DNA of 64,000 nucleotides from Parafilimonas terrae. GTDB taxonomy: Bacteria > Bacteroidota > Bacteroidia > Chitinophagales > Chitinophagaceae. The stretch covers positions 310,001 through 374,000 of the forward strand of contig NZ_FOXQ01000001.1 in the NCBI RefSeq assembly GCF_900115755.1, given 5' to 3'. Below are positions 18,595 through 28,478 of this stretch, one piece after another. Made by a program: the position numbers and the translations under genes. Position 1 is the stretch's first letter, and every line of letters begins with the position of its first letter. A model generated the notes under the pieces. The model did no database searches and was not told the origin of the DNA. It was given only the letters and a program-made list of their open reading frames with translations.

Positions 18595-18942
18595 TTAATC
18601 TTTTTTATAAATGAGTTTAACGAATTTGTCAACGAAGGAATTGCGTATAATCTTTCTCAAAAAGAGTATAACAAATAAAAAAACAAACAGGTAAAAAAGA
18701 GCAACTATACCAAAGCCTGCGGCTAAACTGCCGGTTAACGTTGCGAGCCAGTAAGCTGCAGCTATGCTTGCAAATATGAGCACAAACAATACTAATATGG
18801 TAATTATTGTTGCTGTAATTATTGTTGACGCTGCATGGGAAACTTTATCTGCTGCCTGCAGCTTCAGCAATAAAATCCGCCGCTGTATATACTCATTCAG
18901 TTTTTGCCTGGTTTCCTGAAAGTAATTTGCTTCTTCCTTCAT
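18595..18942 (-). CDS. Phage-holin-family (Holin-X-like) membrane protein
   Basis: A 115-residue protein with an amphipathic N-terminal helix and two long hydrophobic helices (about 40-66 and 72-96) ending in basic residues. It matches the 'phage holin family' proteins (PF07332 type) that Bacteroidota carry as core genes next to YtxH. There is no lysin or other phage gene here, so a cellular envelope role is more likely than lysis. Middle gene of the YtxH-holin operon. Confidence 0.7.
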   Translation of the reverse strand: MKEEANYFQETRQKLNEYIQRRILLLKLQAADKVSHAASTIITATIITILVLFVLIFASIAAAYWLATLTGSLAAGFGIVALFYLFVFLFVILFLRKIIRNSFVDKFVKLIYKKD

Positions 18943-18980
18943 TGTAAATAATTATTTTAATTGATTGCTGCTATGCAAAC

Positions 18981-19229
18981 TTAACCCGCAATATCTTTCG
19001 CTTTGCCTTCCATATCTTTTAAAAAAGATTTTCCTTTCTTAATAAAGTCTTTTACCTGGTCTTCATATTCAGCATATTTGTTTTTCAGCTTATCGCCTGC
19101 ATCGCTTGCAGCATCACTTACATCAGCTAACAATTCTTTTCCTTTATCGCTGTTGATAAATAAAGCAATAGCAACGCCCGCTGCTACGCCGAGCATAATA
19201 CCGCCTAAAAATTTTTGTCCGGTAGTCAT
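18981..19229 (-). CDS. YtxH domain protein
   Basis: An 82-residue protein: N-terminal TGQKFLGGIMLGVAAGVAIA membrane segment with glycine repeats, then LFINSDKGKELLADVSDAAS and a charged amphipathic helix rich in Lys, Glu and Asp. This is the YtxH/gas-vesicle-GvpP-like family, often stress-induced (B. subtilis YtxH is under general stress control). First gene of the three-gene operon and divergent from the AI-2E transporter. Confidence 0.85.
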   Translation of the reverse strand: MTTGQKFLGGIMLGVAAGVAIALFINSDKGKELLADVSDAASDAGDKLKNKYAEYEDQVKDFIKKGKSFLKDMEGKAKDIAG

Positions 19230-19295
19230 AATTGTAGATTTAATTGGATGAATATTTGTTTATCATTAAATACCAAAAAAAATTATTTTCATTAT

Positions 19296-20423
19296 ATGGA
19301 GAACTCTTTAAGCAAACAGGTTAACAGGTATATTTTTCTTGCCATTATTTTAATATTCGCTTTTTTTCTGTTTGCCAGTTTGCGGCAGTTCTTCCCCGCA
19401 TTTTTGGGCGCCATCACATTTTACATTTTAAGTAAATCGTTCGCTGCATGGCTTGTAAAGAAAAAAGGATGGAATAAAAGCATGGCCGCCATTCTCATTA
19501 TCATCCTTTCTTTCTTTGTAATTCTTTTACCGGTAGCTACCCTTATCAGTTTGCTTTATAACAAGATTAGTGCCGTGTTAGCTAACCCTGATGTAATTAC
19601 AAACTCCATAAAACAGGCCGATAGTGTTATACAACAAAAATACCACATCAGTGTAATATCAAGCGATACGCTGGCAACCATCAGAACGAAAGCCTCAGAC
19701 CTTTTATCGGTGATATTAAACAAAAGCCTGGGCTTTGTTTCAACCATATTAATGATGTATTTCTTTTTATACTTCATGATCATAAATACCAGCAGGTTTG
19801 AAGCAGCGCTTATTTTATATCTCCCTTTTAAAAAAGATAAAATAAAGTTATTCGGCGATGAACTGGTGCATCAAACATTCAGCAATGCCATTGGCATACC
19901 TGCTATTGCGGTGGCGCAGGGCCTCGCAGGTTTTTTAGCCTATTGGATCATTGGCCTGCATGAGCCTGGTTTTTGGGGAGTTGTAACTGCATTTACATCA
20001 TTCATACCGGTAGTGGGCACTGGTATTGCATGGGCGCCTATTGCCGTTTACATGTTTGTTCTCGGCCATTACTGGCAAGGCATTTTTATGATATTATACG
20101 GCGCCATTATTATGGGCGTGCTCGATAATGTTATCCGTTTTATACTGGCAAAAAAAATGGCAGATGTGCATCCTATTATTACCGTGCTTGGCGTAATACT
20201 TGGCCTCCAGTATTTTGGAATACTCGGCCTGATTTTCGGCCCGTTGCTTATCTCCTACTTCTTTATCCTGCTGAAAATATATTATGTGGAATATCAAAAA
20301 CCCGTAGCAAAGCAATTAAAGAAACGGTATATAGTGCCCGCATATATGCAGCCATTAATTGGATTTACAAAATCTAAAAGCAAACCGGCGGCCTCAAAGC
20401 CCAAAAAAAATACTGCCGGTTAA
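19296..20423 (+). CDS. AI-2E family transporter (PerM/YdiK type)
   Basis: A 375-residue polytopic membrane protein with the AI-2E/UPF0118 pattern: two N-terminal helices (about 10-45), a third at 60-85, a soluble helical stretch, then five C-terminal helices with GLHEPGFWGVVTAFTSFIPV and VGTGIAW and the ILGLIFGPLL signature near 325. The start at 19296 (MENSLSKQ) is chosen because the upstream in-frame extension runs into the YtxH promoter region. Family members export small molecules or act as Na+(Li+)/H+ antiporters. Its stop overlaps the convergent porT stop in a TTAA. Confidence 0.85.
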   Translation: MENSLSKQVNRYIFLAIILIFAFFLFASLRQFFPAFLGAITFYILSKSFAAWLVKKKGWNKSMAAILIIILSFFVILLPVATLISLLYNKISAVLANPDVITNSIKQADSVIQQKYHISVISSDTLATIRTKASDLLSVILNKSLGFVSTILMMYFFLYFMIINTSRFEAALILYLPFKKDKIKLFGDELVHQTFSNAIGIPAIAVAQGLAGFLAYWIIGLHEPGFWGVVTAFTSFIPVVGTGIAWAPIAVYMFVLGHYWQGIFMILYGAIIMGVLDNVIRFILAKKMADVHPIITVLGVILGLQYFGILGLIFGPLLISYFFILLKIYYVEYQKPVAKQLKKRYIVPAYMQPLIGFTKSKSKPAASKPKKNTAG

Positions 20424-21136
20424 GGTTCTATATTAATTGAAAACATTATCATACGGGAACTAAGCCTGCCCAGCACATTGGAATATTTAAGGTCGGGATC
20501 ACGGTCATGAATATTGGTGAGGCCGTTATGAATTTTTATTTCCGGTGAAATGGTTACAAAGTTTAAAAAGAAGTTGAAGCCAACGCCCGCTTCAATGGCA
20601 TAATCATTTTTTTTAAGCTTGATAAGGTCTTCGGCATTACGCTCGTTTGAATTACTGGCGAGGTCGGCATCATACGTAAGCCCTCCAATCATATACACAC
20701 GAAAATTGTCAATGCGGTCTGAATTAAATTTCACCTGCAGCGGAAAAGTGAATAATGTGGAAGTAAGTGTTTTTTTGGCTATCGTTTGCTCAAGCGCATT
20801 TGGATATTTTACGGAGTAAGTAAATACCCTGGCGCCACCAATAGCCAACTGCGGTGCAATTCTAAGTTCAAAGCGGTTATTTAATTTTAATGTAGCCAGC
20901 AGCCCTGCAGAAAAACCGCCGCTGGTACCCGGGTCAACGGAGAGCACACTGTCGTATTGAAGAAAACGCGGGTCTTTTTCTGTATGCAGCCCCATATTGG
21001 CATATCCAAAAGTGAGCCCGAAATAATAAGGCAGGTTATCGTGATCCGGCCGCTTAAGTTCGTGCTGTGCTTTTGAAGAGATAGTTATAAGAAGCAGGCA
21101 CACAAAAACTATTTGCTTCCGCAGTAAATACAGCAT
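20420..21136 (-). CDS. porT: PorT-family outer-membrane beta-barrel protein (type IX secretion)
   Basis: A 238-residue protein with signal peptide (cleaved about residue 23, ISSKAQ) and an 8-strand beta-barrel pattern of alternating hydrophobic residues ending IMFSINIEP. The YYFGLTFGYANMGL start and SAGLLATLKLNNRFELRIAP agree with PorT/SprT, required for type IX secretion and gliding in Porphyromonas and Flavobacterium. Its location directly after ubiE, overlapping it by 28 bp, is the arrangement I know for this gene in Bacteroidota. Other T9SS genes are not in the window. Confidence 0.75.
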   Translation of the reverse strand: MLYLLRKQIVFVCLLLITISSKAQHELKRPDHDNLPYYFGLTFGYANMGLHTEKDPRFLQYDSVLSVDPGTSGGFSAGLLATLKLNNRFELRIAPQLAIGGARVFTYSVKYPNALEQTIAKKTLTSTLFTFPLQVKFNSDRIDNFRVYMIGGLTYDADLASNSNERNAEDLIKLKKNDYAIEAGVGFNFFLNFVTISPEIKIHNGLTNIHDRDPDLKYSNVLGRLSSRMIMFSINIEP

Positions 21137-21852
21137 ATTCCCAAACTAAGCGATTTATAATACGTTTTTCTGAAACCTGCTTTATGCATAATTGCCGCAA
21201 AATTTTCCCTGTCGGGAAAAGCCTGCACCGAATTATTCAGATAGGCATAAGCTTCTTTATTTTTTGCAAACATTTTCCCAAAACCCGGCGCCACAATACG
21301 CATATATAAATTATAAATGCCTTTAAACATAAATGCCCTGGGTTTTGAAAATTCAAGTATCGAAACTTTACCACCGGGTTTCAGCACACGCAGCATTTCG
21401 GCAAGGCCTTTTTCAAGGTTTTCAAAATTGCGCACACCGAATGCAACGGTTATTGCATCAAACGAGGAATCGGCATAATTTATTGTTTCGCTGTCGCCAA
21501 TATGTAATTCGATTTTATCTTCAAGCTGAAGGCTTTGGATTTTTTTCCGGCCAAGTTCAAGCATGCCTTCAGAAATATCAATGCCGGTAATTTTTTCGGG
21601 CCTGAGCATTTTATATGCAGTAATAGCAACATCTGCTGTGCCTGTGGCAACATCCAGCATTGTTTGCGGATGAATTTCCTTTAATTCAGCAATTGCTTTC
21701 TTCCGCCAGCTTTTATCAATTCCAACACTCAAAAAGCGGTTTAAAAAATCGTACCGTCCCGCAATTGAATTAAACATTTCAGCCACCTGGTTTTTTTTGG
21801 CGGCATCACTTTTTTCATCAGGCACAATTTTATCATGCGCATACGTAGCCAT
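21109..21852 (-). CDS. ubiE: Demethylmenaquinone methyltransferase UbiE/MenG
   Basis: A 247-residue class I SAM methyltransferase starting MATYAHDKIVPDE. Family signatures: FNSIAGRYDFLNRFLSVGID (UbiE motif 1), LDVATGTADVAI (SAM glycine loop), TGIDISEGMLELGRKKI, and AFGVRNFENLEKGLAEM with RVLKPGG (UbiE motif 2). It methylates demethylmenaquinone in the last step of menaquinone synthesis. An upstream start at 21903 is rejected because it lies inside a terminator hairpin. Confidence 0.93.
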   Translation of the reverse strand: MATYAHDKIVPDEKSDAAKKNQVAEMFNSIAGRYDFLNRFLSVGIDKSWRKKAIAELKEIHPQTMLDVATGTADVAITAYKMLRPEKITGIDISEGMLELGRKKIQSLQLEDKIELHIGDSETINYADSSFDAITVAFGVRNFENLEKGLAEMLRVLKPGGKVSILEFSKPRAFMFKGIYNLYMRIVAPGFGKMFAKNKEAYAYLNNSVQAFPDRENFAAIMHKAGFRKTYYKSLSLGICCIYCGSK

Positions 21853-21898
21853 GCCGCGAAGATAATGGCACCGGATTAAACTTTTTTTATTATAAAAA

Positions 21899-21945
21899 GC
21901 CACAGATGCACAGATAAGAAAAACAAAAATCTGTGCATCTGTGGC
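21899..21945 (-). terminator. Strong hairpin terminator of the macroglobulin gene
   Basis: Perfect 17-bp arms (21899-21915 and 21929-21945) with a 13-nt A-rich loop. Each arm consists of two copies of an 8-9 bp word (ATCTGTGC, ATCTGTGG). On the minus strand the stem is followed by TTTTTAT, giving an intrinsic terminator 44 bp after the macroglobulin stop and just ahead of ubiE. Confidence 0.8.
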
Positions 21946-21988
21946 AACAATAGATTTATTGTAAACGAATACTTGTTACGTACATATC

Positions 21989-24900
21989 TCATTCCCCTTT
22001 AAGGAACAGAGGTTTCGTGCTTTCGCTGTGTGCCGAAAATTCGGGCGCATACATGCATTGAACACTGGCAATGCCTGCAGAAAAAATTCCTGCATGAGTA
22101 ATGTAAACGGCATATTCCAAAATATATGTGCCTTTTGAAAGATGGTCAATAAAGAAATTAGAAGCTGCGTCTTTTGTTGATTCGTAGTAGCCAAAACCGT
22201 CCCGCCATTTGTATCCGCTCAAAACATTTACAGGTTCCATCGAAGCTGCACGAAGGTCTTTCAGATAAACATAATCCATATCACGGTCTGTTTTCAAAGT
22301 AAGCCTTACAATAATTTTATCGCCGGTTTTTAATGTATCTTTTTCATTAATAGCATATAGCATCTTGCCTTTATCAGAACTTTTTTCTATGAATAATTTT
22401 TTGCTGACAGAAAGTGGCGATGTTGCCGCTGTTATCTTATCCATATCTTCAAAATACTGCCAGTAAACAGCGCCATAAGATGATGGATAATTATTGCTTT
22501 TTGCAACCGGGTTTGAAACAGACACTTCAATATTACTCATTGCCGGCCGTATATCTTTTCCATCAATACTGTGCTTTATATAACCGCTGCCGCTTTCCTG
22601 CATTTCGCTAATCGTGCTAACAACTAAATCTCCCAGTTTAATATTCACCGCAAGATTTTGTGTATTGATATTATTGCCTGATAACAAAGCGTAACAGGCA
22701 TCGGCAGTGGCTTTTGTGGTTTCCCAATTGTTAACCTGCTTGTTAAGTATAAGCCACCTGCGCATAGCATTGATGCAAGTATCTCCGGGCGCAATTTCTT
22801 CAAAAGCATTTATTAAAAGCGATTGCGCTTCCAGCGGGCTTTGGTACCAGTAATAACCACTGGAATTATTCTTCCAGTATATGCCTTTTTCAACATCTTT
22901 CACTGCATTTTCTTTAAGTGATTTAATTATATCAAGCTGTGAATTTTTAAATTTTGATAATGGCTGCATTACAGGAAGCAAACGGTTTAAAGCCAGTGCA
23001 ACCATGCCCTGCAGATAAGGCGTTTGTTTCATCCAGTATTGTTCTGCCTGCTTCATATAAAAATCTAACGCTTCAGCAGGAAATGATTTATGCTGTGCTT
23101 CGCCAAAAAAGCTGCGCATATACCAGTACTGGATCATCAGCGGCGTTAATTGTTCTTTTGTAAGGTCTGCCTTGCGCTTTACGAGTGCTTCATATTCTTT
23201 TTCAGCTTCTTTATCAGCATATAACAATGCCTTATTTGTTATCTCATTCAATATGTTTTGTTGCAGTGCAGGAATGGCGTTCAGCTTCTTTAATTTGCCA
23301 ATACCTGTTAAAATATACTGCGTTATATACCTGTCATCATTACCGCCGCTAAACCATGCAAAAGCACCATTGCTTTTTTGCATTTGCTTTAACTGCTGCA
23401 ATATATTTTCCATACTGCTGTTCATTTTTGCAGAGTCAAATAATAACGCAATATTTCTCTTTTGCTGCTGCCCGCCATTTGCATCCGAAACCCAGGGCGT
23501 TTCGTTCAGCAGGATTTGTTTCAGTTCAGGGTTTGTTTCAAGGTTGCTTTCCATTGCCGTTGTATCCTGCTTCCATTTATTAAATACATTTTTAATGGAA
23601 GGGTTTTGCGAAACAATGAATGCGCCCAATACATTGGCATAAAAACGGTTGAAAGTTTGTTCCGCACATTCATGCGGAAACTGCATAAGATAAGGCAATG
23701 ACTGAACAACATACCAAACAGGGTTTGGCGTATATTCCACAGTGAGACTTTCGTTGGTTAAAGTTGATGAATTATTGTTGAGCAGCTTTTCAAATGTGCA
23801 TGTTTTCGATCCTTCGCCTGGCATATATAAAGGAAGCGTTTCTGTAACCAGCAGCCTGTTTGAAAGCACCGGCAATATTCTTTCTTCACCATCGCTGTAC
23901 CGGCCTGACTGCGCTATAATTTTTACAATAAGCGGGTGCGTAAAACTGCGTGGGATATTAACCGGGAAATTCACAACGGTACTTTTATCTGGGGCTGCAT
24001 TGAAGTTTTGTGCAGTGATATTTATTTTAAAAACATCATTTAAAGGCTCATTATTAATAGCATCAAACAATTGCAGCGTTGCTTTGCCGGTTAATACGCT
24101 GCCGCTGAGATTGGTGAGCTTTGCCGTTATATCAATTGTATCGCCCTGCCTTAAAAAACGTGGCAGGCCGGGTTGTACCATCAATGTTTTTTGGGTGATG
24201 ATATTCTGCCATTTTAAACCGAAGGCAGCATCTTTTGTATGCGCCAGGCTCATCCATTTCCAGGTGGTTAGAGCTTCAGGCATAGTAAAACTGAAACTAT
24301 AATTTCCCGCGCTGTCTGCATGCAATTGCGGGTAAAAGAAAGCCGTTTCATTAAAGTTCTTTCTTATCTGCACCTGTGGCTCTTCTTCTTTCTTTTTACC
24401 ATTACGCAAAGCGAATTCTTTTGTAGTGATAACGATTGCGCCATTAGCTGCTTTTGCCCCATACAGCGCTGTTGCTTCGCTGCCTTTGAGGACAATTATA
24501 TTATCAATATCTTCTGCATTGATATCATCTGCTGATTTATCACTGATTACACCATCAATAACTAAGAGAGCTTTTTCATTCAGGCTTGACGTGCCTCTGA
24601 TTTGAATTGACGCAGCAGCGACTGTTACACTTGTCTTTTTTTGTACACCATAAGCAGTTACAACAGCTTTATTATCTCTTGCCGCTAACCGCATTGCCAT
24701 AAATTCAGGATCAGTTGTAAACTGTTTATCGTAATCTTCAGTTTTAATCTTTCTACCGGAATGCTTTTCGGTTTGCAGTTTATAAATTCTTTTAAAACTA
24801 TAGATATTCCAAAATTCATCCGCAGATTGAGCTATATGATCCCGTGCTTTGAATAGCAAATTATTATTATTTCCAGGATAACTTTCTTCTGAACTTTTAA

Positions 24901-27900
24901 CGTAAAGCAAACTGCTTCTCCAATCATTATTTACATAACTGTTTGTATTAAAATAAGGCAAAGCCCATTCATGCTTTTTAAACTGGTCAAGCGACACATC
25001 GTACATACTCGTTAATAATTCCGCACCCGCTTTTGTACCATCATTATTAGCAACCTGCACCGTCCAGGTTTCTTTACTGCCAGGTTCTGTTTTATTCCGA
25101 AAACTTGAATAGGTTATATCCAGGTTCTTTACTTCATTGGCGATATATACCTGCATACCACCGGTATAAAAACGGTTGTGCTTTATAAAAGCATAGTATA
25201 AACCAATATTATCATGATCGGTGGGCTGTATAGTGTATTCAATTTGTTTTTTATTATTATTGAGGTTTATATACTGAAATGAACCCGCTACATTTTTATC
25301 GCCCCTGCTGAGCTTTTTAATTACAAACACATCAGCGTCACTTGTGCCAATCAGCAACTGCGCTTTATCACCGGGAGCGCCGGTATTACTTATATTCTGA
25401 GAGAAATTTGTTTGCGGCGAAGGCAGGCCTGCAGCATTCATATCATACAACTGAACATAACAAACATCTTTAATAGTATCGCCATATTTATCTTTTGCTG
25501 ATACTTCAATACAATACCAGCCCTGCTGCAATTGTTCAGGCAATTTATAGCTGGAAGTATTGGTTGTGTTAAAAGTATCTTTTACAACAGCACCCAGCTT
25601 TGCCCATTCATGATAATCTGTTTCCGCTTTGTATTCATCATAAGGGAAATATTGCTCAAACGTATTTTTATCCATTACAAACTGATCGGGCTGCTGCCAT
25701 AATCTTTTGCGGTACGCTTTTTCAGGTGTTTTCAATCTTTTAATAACAATATCAACATTTGCAGGAATATTTTCAGCCGAATTGTTTTTTGTAGTGATGA
25801 AAATATTTTTAAAATTATTTACTTCGGCGATGGAAGGAACATTTGCCTGCACCACCATTGATTTATAACCCACCATTACACTGGTTGAGCTTTCCCTCGT
25901 TTCACCGTTGGCATCAGTAGCAGATAATTCAATTTTAAAATTGAACAACGGCTCTGTTTGTTTTTCTATTGATGAATCCGGTTTTGAAACAAAACTTATT
26001 TTGAACACACCATTTACATCTGTGCTGATGATGCTGTCTGCGATTTGTGTTTCAGATGAATAGGGCATTCTTGTTCGCCAAAATAAATAGGAATAAGGAA
26101 AGTTTGCCGTGCGTTGAATATTATAGCTGATGCGTGCATTGTCTATATTACTGCCGGCATAAGATTTTACAATACCCGTAACCGTGATGGTATCATTGAG
26201 ACGATAAGAACCTTTCAATGTATCAAACTCAACATAAAAAGTGGGCCGTTTATATTCCTCCACATTAAATTCTGCTTCGCCGTCAAAGTCCAAAGTTTCA
26301 ATTGAAAATTCGCCGGTCAACACATTTTCCGGTAATAAGAATTTTCCGGCAAATGAGCCATATTCATTCAACATTACAAACATGGAATCAATTTGTTTGC
26401 CGTTTGCATCGTAAAGATCAACCTCTATGCTGTCAGTATAATTATAAAGTTTTTGCTGTTTGGTTTTCCCATCTTTGGTCAATACTATGCCTTTATAAAA
26501 AACAGTTTGCCCCGGCCTGTAAATGCTTCTGTCTGTAAAAAAATAAACCCGCGAATTATCTTCTTCATACGTTGAATCATCAACTTCATCATTATCGTTA
26601 TTATAACTATTGCGGTAAGAATAAAGATAATCACCAGTTTCAAGTTTGTCGTTACCCTTCTGCAACATAAGCTTAACATCGCCATAGATGCCTGCATTAT
26701 TATTGAATGGCAAAACGAAATGCCCGGTGCTATCGGTGTATAGTATTTTAAACTTTTTGTTACTCCATTCTTTGTTCTGCTCATTTTGTACAGAAACAGA
26801 GCCGGTGATTTTTACATTTTGCAAAGGCTGGCCGCTTTCGCGGTCAACCACAAAATAATCAAAACCATTACGCAGGTAAGCAAGACCGGAAACCGTTATT
26901 GGTTGCAATGCCAGTTTATCTTTGTCATCGCTGAAATCTTTATTGTTGCTGAACAGGATTGAATAATTGCCAACAGGCAAACCGTCAATCCTTATTTCAA
27001 CGGCGTGCTGCTGGTAATCTTTTGTTTGCGGCAAAGGCTGTATGAATGTTTTTAAAGGCGATAATAAAGCCACACCTTCCCACCGGTTATAATGTTTCTT
27101 CTTGGCAGGTTTATCTATATCTTTTTGCAAAAGCAACCGTGCATATAATGTATCAATGTTCCTATAATTTACCAGCAACCTGAAAGGCATGTTGGGAACA
27201 TTTACCGATTCTGCATTTGTATTTAATTCAGGCTTTTCTATATCGTTTAATAAAGACTTCATGGCTTCGTTGCCATAACAGGAATCAGGCATAGCTGTCA
27301 GTCTTTCTGTTATTATTTTTTTTGATTTTACATAACCGAAACGTTGCGTTGTATCAGTTAAAGCGTTGTAGGATGATGCTTTATCCGCTTCCAGCTTTGC
27401 CAATAAATACCATGCTTCTGCAGCAGGTTTTGCATTAGGAAAACTGCCTGCTGCATCAGTTAACGCGCTCACATAAAGCGCTTCTTTATCATCAATATTT
27501 GCCCTGGCATTCGCCCAATTTATTCTTTCAAGGTTCACATCAATAAAAGCCGAAGGGTCTGCATCAATCTTATGAAACCGCAGCAGTTCCTGGTATAAGT
27601 GTAAAGTTTTTAAAATATGCGAAGCTGTATCTTTTGTAACAAAATTGTACTGCATAAAATTCTGCGCATTTGCCAAAGCATGCACATCAGTTAACTCAAA
27701 CGTATATGCGGGCCTGGATAAATACGCCAGTCCTGTTTTATAATAATCAAGCGCTTCATGCGCAAGCAGATCGTATAATGTGGGCCTTGTATTGGCCATA
27801 TTGCCTTTTATCAATATAGCCTTAATAGCATTGGTATTTGTTTGCTGTAGTATTTGTTTAGAGATAAGAGCTGCTGCATACAGGCTATCAATAATTTCTT

Positions 27901-28342
27901 TGAATTGTGCGTTGCTCCATGTGGCAACATCAGCTTCCTTTATATCAGTTTCTTTACGGTCTCGGTTTTTCCAGGCATTTTGAGAATAAAATTTTTTTAA
28001 GGTATTAGCCAATATAACAGATAGTATAGCTTTTGAAACCGCATCATTTGTGGTGTGCAACTCTGCTTTAAGTAAAACAACTTTATTATTTATATCATCA
28101 TCTGTTGTCTTGTTTTCAAGGCTTAGCCTGTACAGCAAGGCTTTAATAATTTCATCATGCAAACTTTTTACTTTCGCATCATTATATAAAATATTCACTT
28201 TCTTCAAAGCGGTTTTAGGCAGGTCTTTTAAAACGATAAGTGAATCTATCTCTTCCCATTGCTTTGCATAGCTGCTTGCTGTTTGGGCTGATGTAACGAG
28301 GCTGCAACAAATTATTGCAGTTAGCATTATAAGTTTTCTCAT
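21989..28342 (-). CDS. Bacterial alpha-2-macroglobulin with an embedded SusC-type TonB plug domain
   Basis: A 2117-residue secreted protein (signal peptide 1-19, SLVTSAQ). Residues about 20-450 are helical; macroglobulin domains follow, including VYFFTDRSIYRPGQTVFYKG (MG2, about 600). At about 1225-1310 there is a TonB-receptor plug-like domain: IQIRGTSSLNEKALLVIDGV, then INAEDIDNIIVLKGSEATAL and YGAKAANGAIVITTKE, nearly the SusC plug consensus. Next comes the A2M signature FYPQLHADSAGNYSFSFTMP with TWKWMSLAHTKD, then the thioester site HECAEQ with Cys at 1559 and Gln three residues on. Family members trap proteases through the thioester. The plug domain has no barrel behind it, so it is not a transporter; its position just before the MG7-like part recalls the bait region. 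No pbpC partner adjoins. Confidence 0.88.
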   Translation of the reverse strand: MRKLIMLTAIICCSLVTSAQTASSYAKQWEEIDSLIVLKDLPKTALKKVNILYNDAKVKSLHDEIIKALLYRLSLENKTTDDDINNKVVLLKAELHTTNDAVSKAILSVILANTLKKFYSQNAWKNRDRKETDIKEADVATWSNAQFKEIIDSLYAAALISKQILQQTNTNAIKAILIKGNMANTRPTLYDLLAHEALDYYKTGLAYLSRPAYTFELTDVHALANAQNFMQYNFVTKDTASHILKTLHLYQELLRFHKIDADPSAFIDVNLERINWANARANIDDKEALYVSALTDAAGSFPNAKPAAEAWYLLAKLEADKASSYNALTDTTQRFGYVKSKKIITERLTAMPDSCYGNEAMKSLLNDIEKPELNTNAESVNVPNMPFRLLVNYRNIDTLYARLLLQKDIDKPAKKKHYNRWEGVALLSPLKTFIQPLPQTKDYQQHAVEIRIDGLPVGNYSILFSNNKDFSDDKDKLALQPITVSGLAYLRNGFDYFVVDRESGQPLQNVKITGSVSVQNEQNKEWSNKKFKILYTDSTGHFVLPFNNNAGIYGDVKLMLQKGNDKLETGDYLYSYRNSYNNDNDEVDDSTYEEDNSRVYFFTDRSIYRPGQTVFYKGIVLTKDGKTKQQKLYNYTDSIEVDLYDANGKQIDSMFVMLNEYGSFAGKFLLPENVLTGEFSIETLDFDGEAEFNVEEYKRPTFYVEFDTLKGSYRLNDTITVTGIVKSYAGSNIDNARISYNIQRTANFPYSYLFWRTRMPYSSETQIADSIISTDVNGVFKISFVSKPDSSIEKQTEPLFNFKIELSATDANGETRESSTSVMVGYKSMVVQANVPSIAEVNNFKNIFITTKNNSAENIPANVDIVIKRLKTPEKAYRKRLWQQPDQFVMDKNTFEQYFPYDEYKAETDYHEWAKLGAVVKDTFNTTNTSSYKLPEQLQQGWYCIEVSAKDKYGDTIKDVCYVQLYDMNAAGLPSPQTNFSQNISNTGAPGDKAQLLIGTSDADVFVIKKLSRGDKNVAGSFQYINLNNNKKQIEYTIQPTDHDNIGLYYAFIKHNRFYTGGMQVYIANEVKNLDITYSSFRNKTEPGSKETWTVQVANNDGTKAGAELLTSMYDVSLDQFKKHEWALPYFNTNSYVNNDWRSSLLYVKSSEESYPGNNNNLLFKARDHIAQSADEFWNIYSFKRIYKLQTEKHSGRKIKTEDYDKQFTTDPEFMAMRLAARDNKAVVTAYGVQKKTSVTVAAASIQIRGTSSLNEKALLVIDGVISDKSADDINAEDIDNIIVLKGSEATALYGAKAANGAIVITTKEFALRNGKKKEEEPQVQIRKNFNETAFFYPQLHADSAGNYSFSFTMPEALTTWKWMSLAHTKDAAFGLKWQNIITQKTLMVQPGLPRFLRQGDTIDITAKLTNLSGSVLTGKATLQLFDAINNEPLNDVFKINITAQNFNAAPDKSTVVNFPVNIPRSFTHPLIVKIIAQSGRYSDGEERILPVLSNRLLVTETLPLYMPGEGSKTCTFEKLLNNNSSTLTNESLTVEYTPNPVWYVVQSLPYLMQFPHECAEQTFNRFYANVLGAFIVSQNPSIKNVFNKWKQDTTAMESNLETNPELKQILLNETPWVSDANGGQQQKRNIALLFDSAKMNSSMENILQQLKQMQKSNGAFAWFSGGNDDRYITQYILTGIGKLKKLNAIPALQQNILNEITNKALLYADKEAEKEYEALVKRKADLTKEQLTPLMIQYWYMRSFFGEAQHKSFPAEALDFYMKQAEQYWMKQTPYLQGMVALALNRLLPVMQPLSKFKNSQLDIIKSLKENAVKDVEKGIYWKNNSSGYYWYQSPLEAQSLLINAFEEIAPGDTCINAMRRWLILNKQVNNWETTKATADACYALLSGNNINTQNLAVNIKLGDLVVSTISEMQESGSGYIKHSIDGKDIRPAMSNIEVSVSNPVAKSNNYPSSYGAVYWQYFEDMDKITAATSPLSVSKKLFIEKSSDKGKMLYAINEKDTLKTGDKIIVRLTLKTDRDMDYVYLKDLRAASMEPVNVLSGYKWRDGFGYYESTKDAASNFFIDHLSKGTYILEYAVYITHAGIFSAGIASVQCMYAPEFSAHSESTKPLFLKGE

Positions 28343-28433
28343 GTAAATAATTCTGCTGGCGTATTAAATATAATATGAAGATGCGGGCATTAAGAGAAAT
28401 ACATAAAACAATATCAAACTTTTTAAAATAAAA

Positions 28434-28457
28434 AAGGCAGCCAATACCGGCTGCCTT
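28434..28457 (-). terminator. Intrinsic terminator of the DUF2911 gene
   Basis: AAGGCAGCC and its complement GGCTGCCTT with a 6-nt loop; on the minus strand the stem runs into a T-rich tract (TTTTTTATTTT). It lies 21 bp beyond the DUF2911 stop and ahead of the macroglobulin gene. Confidence 0.9.
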
Positions 28458-28478
28458 CTTTCAATTCTATACTATTAG

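Noticed and set aside
18595-19229. Prophage remnant suggested by the holin-family gene
   Set aside because: Neighbours are YtxH and a small coiled-coil gene of the usual Bacteroidota envelope operon; no other phage gene is seen.
21853-21903. Longer ubiE start
   Set aside because: The extension begins inside the terminator hairpin and has no similarity to UbiE, while MATYAHDKIVPDE does.
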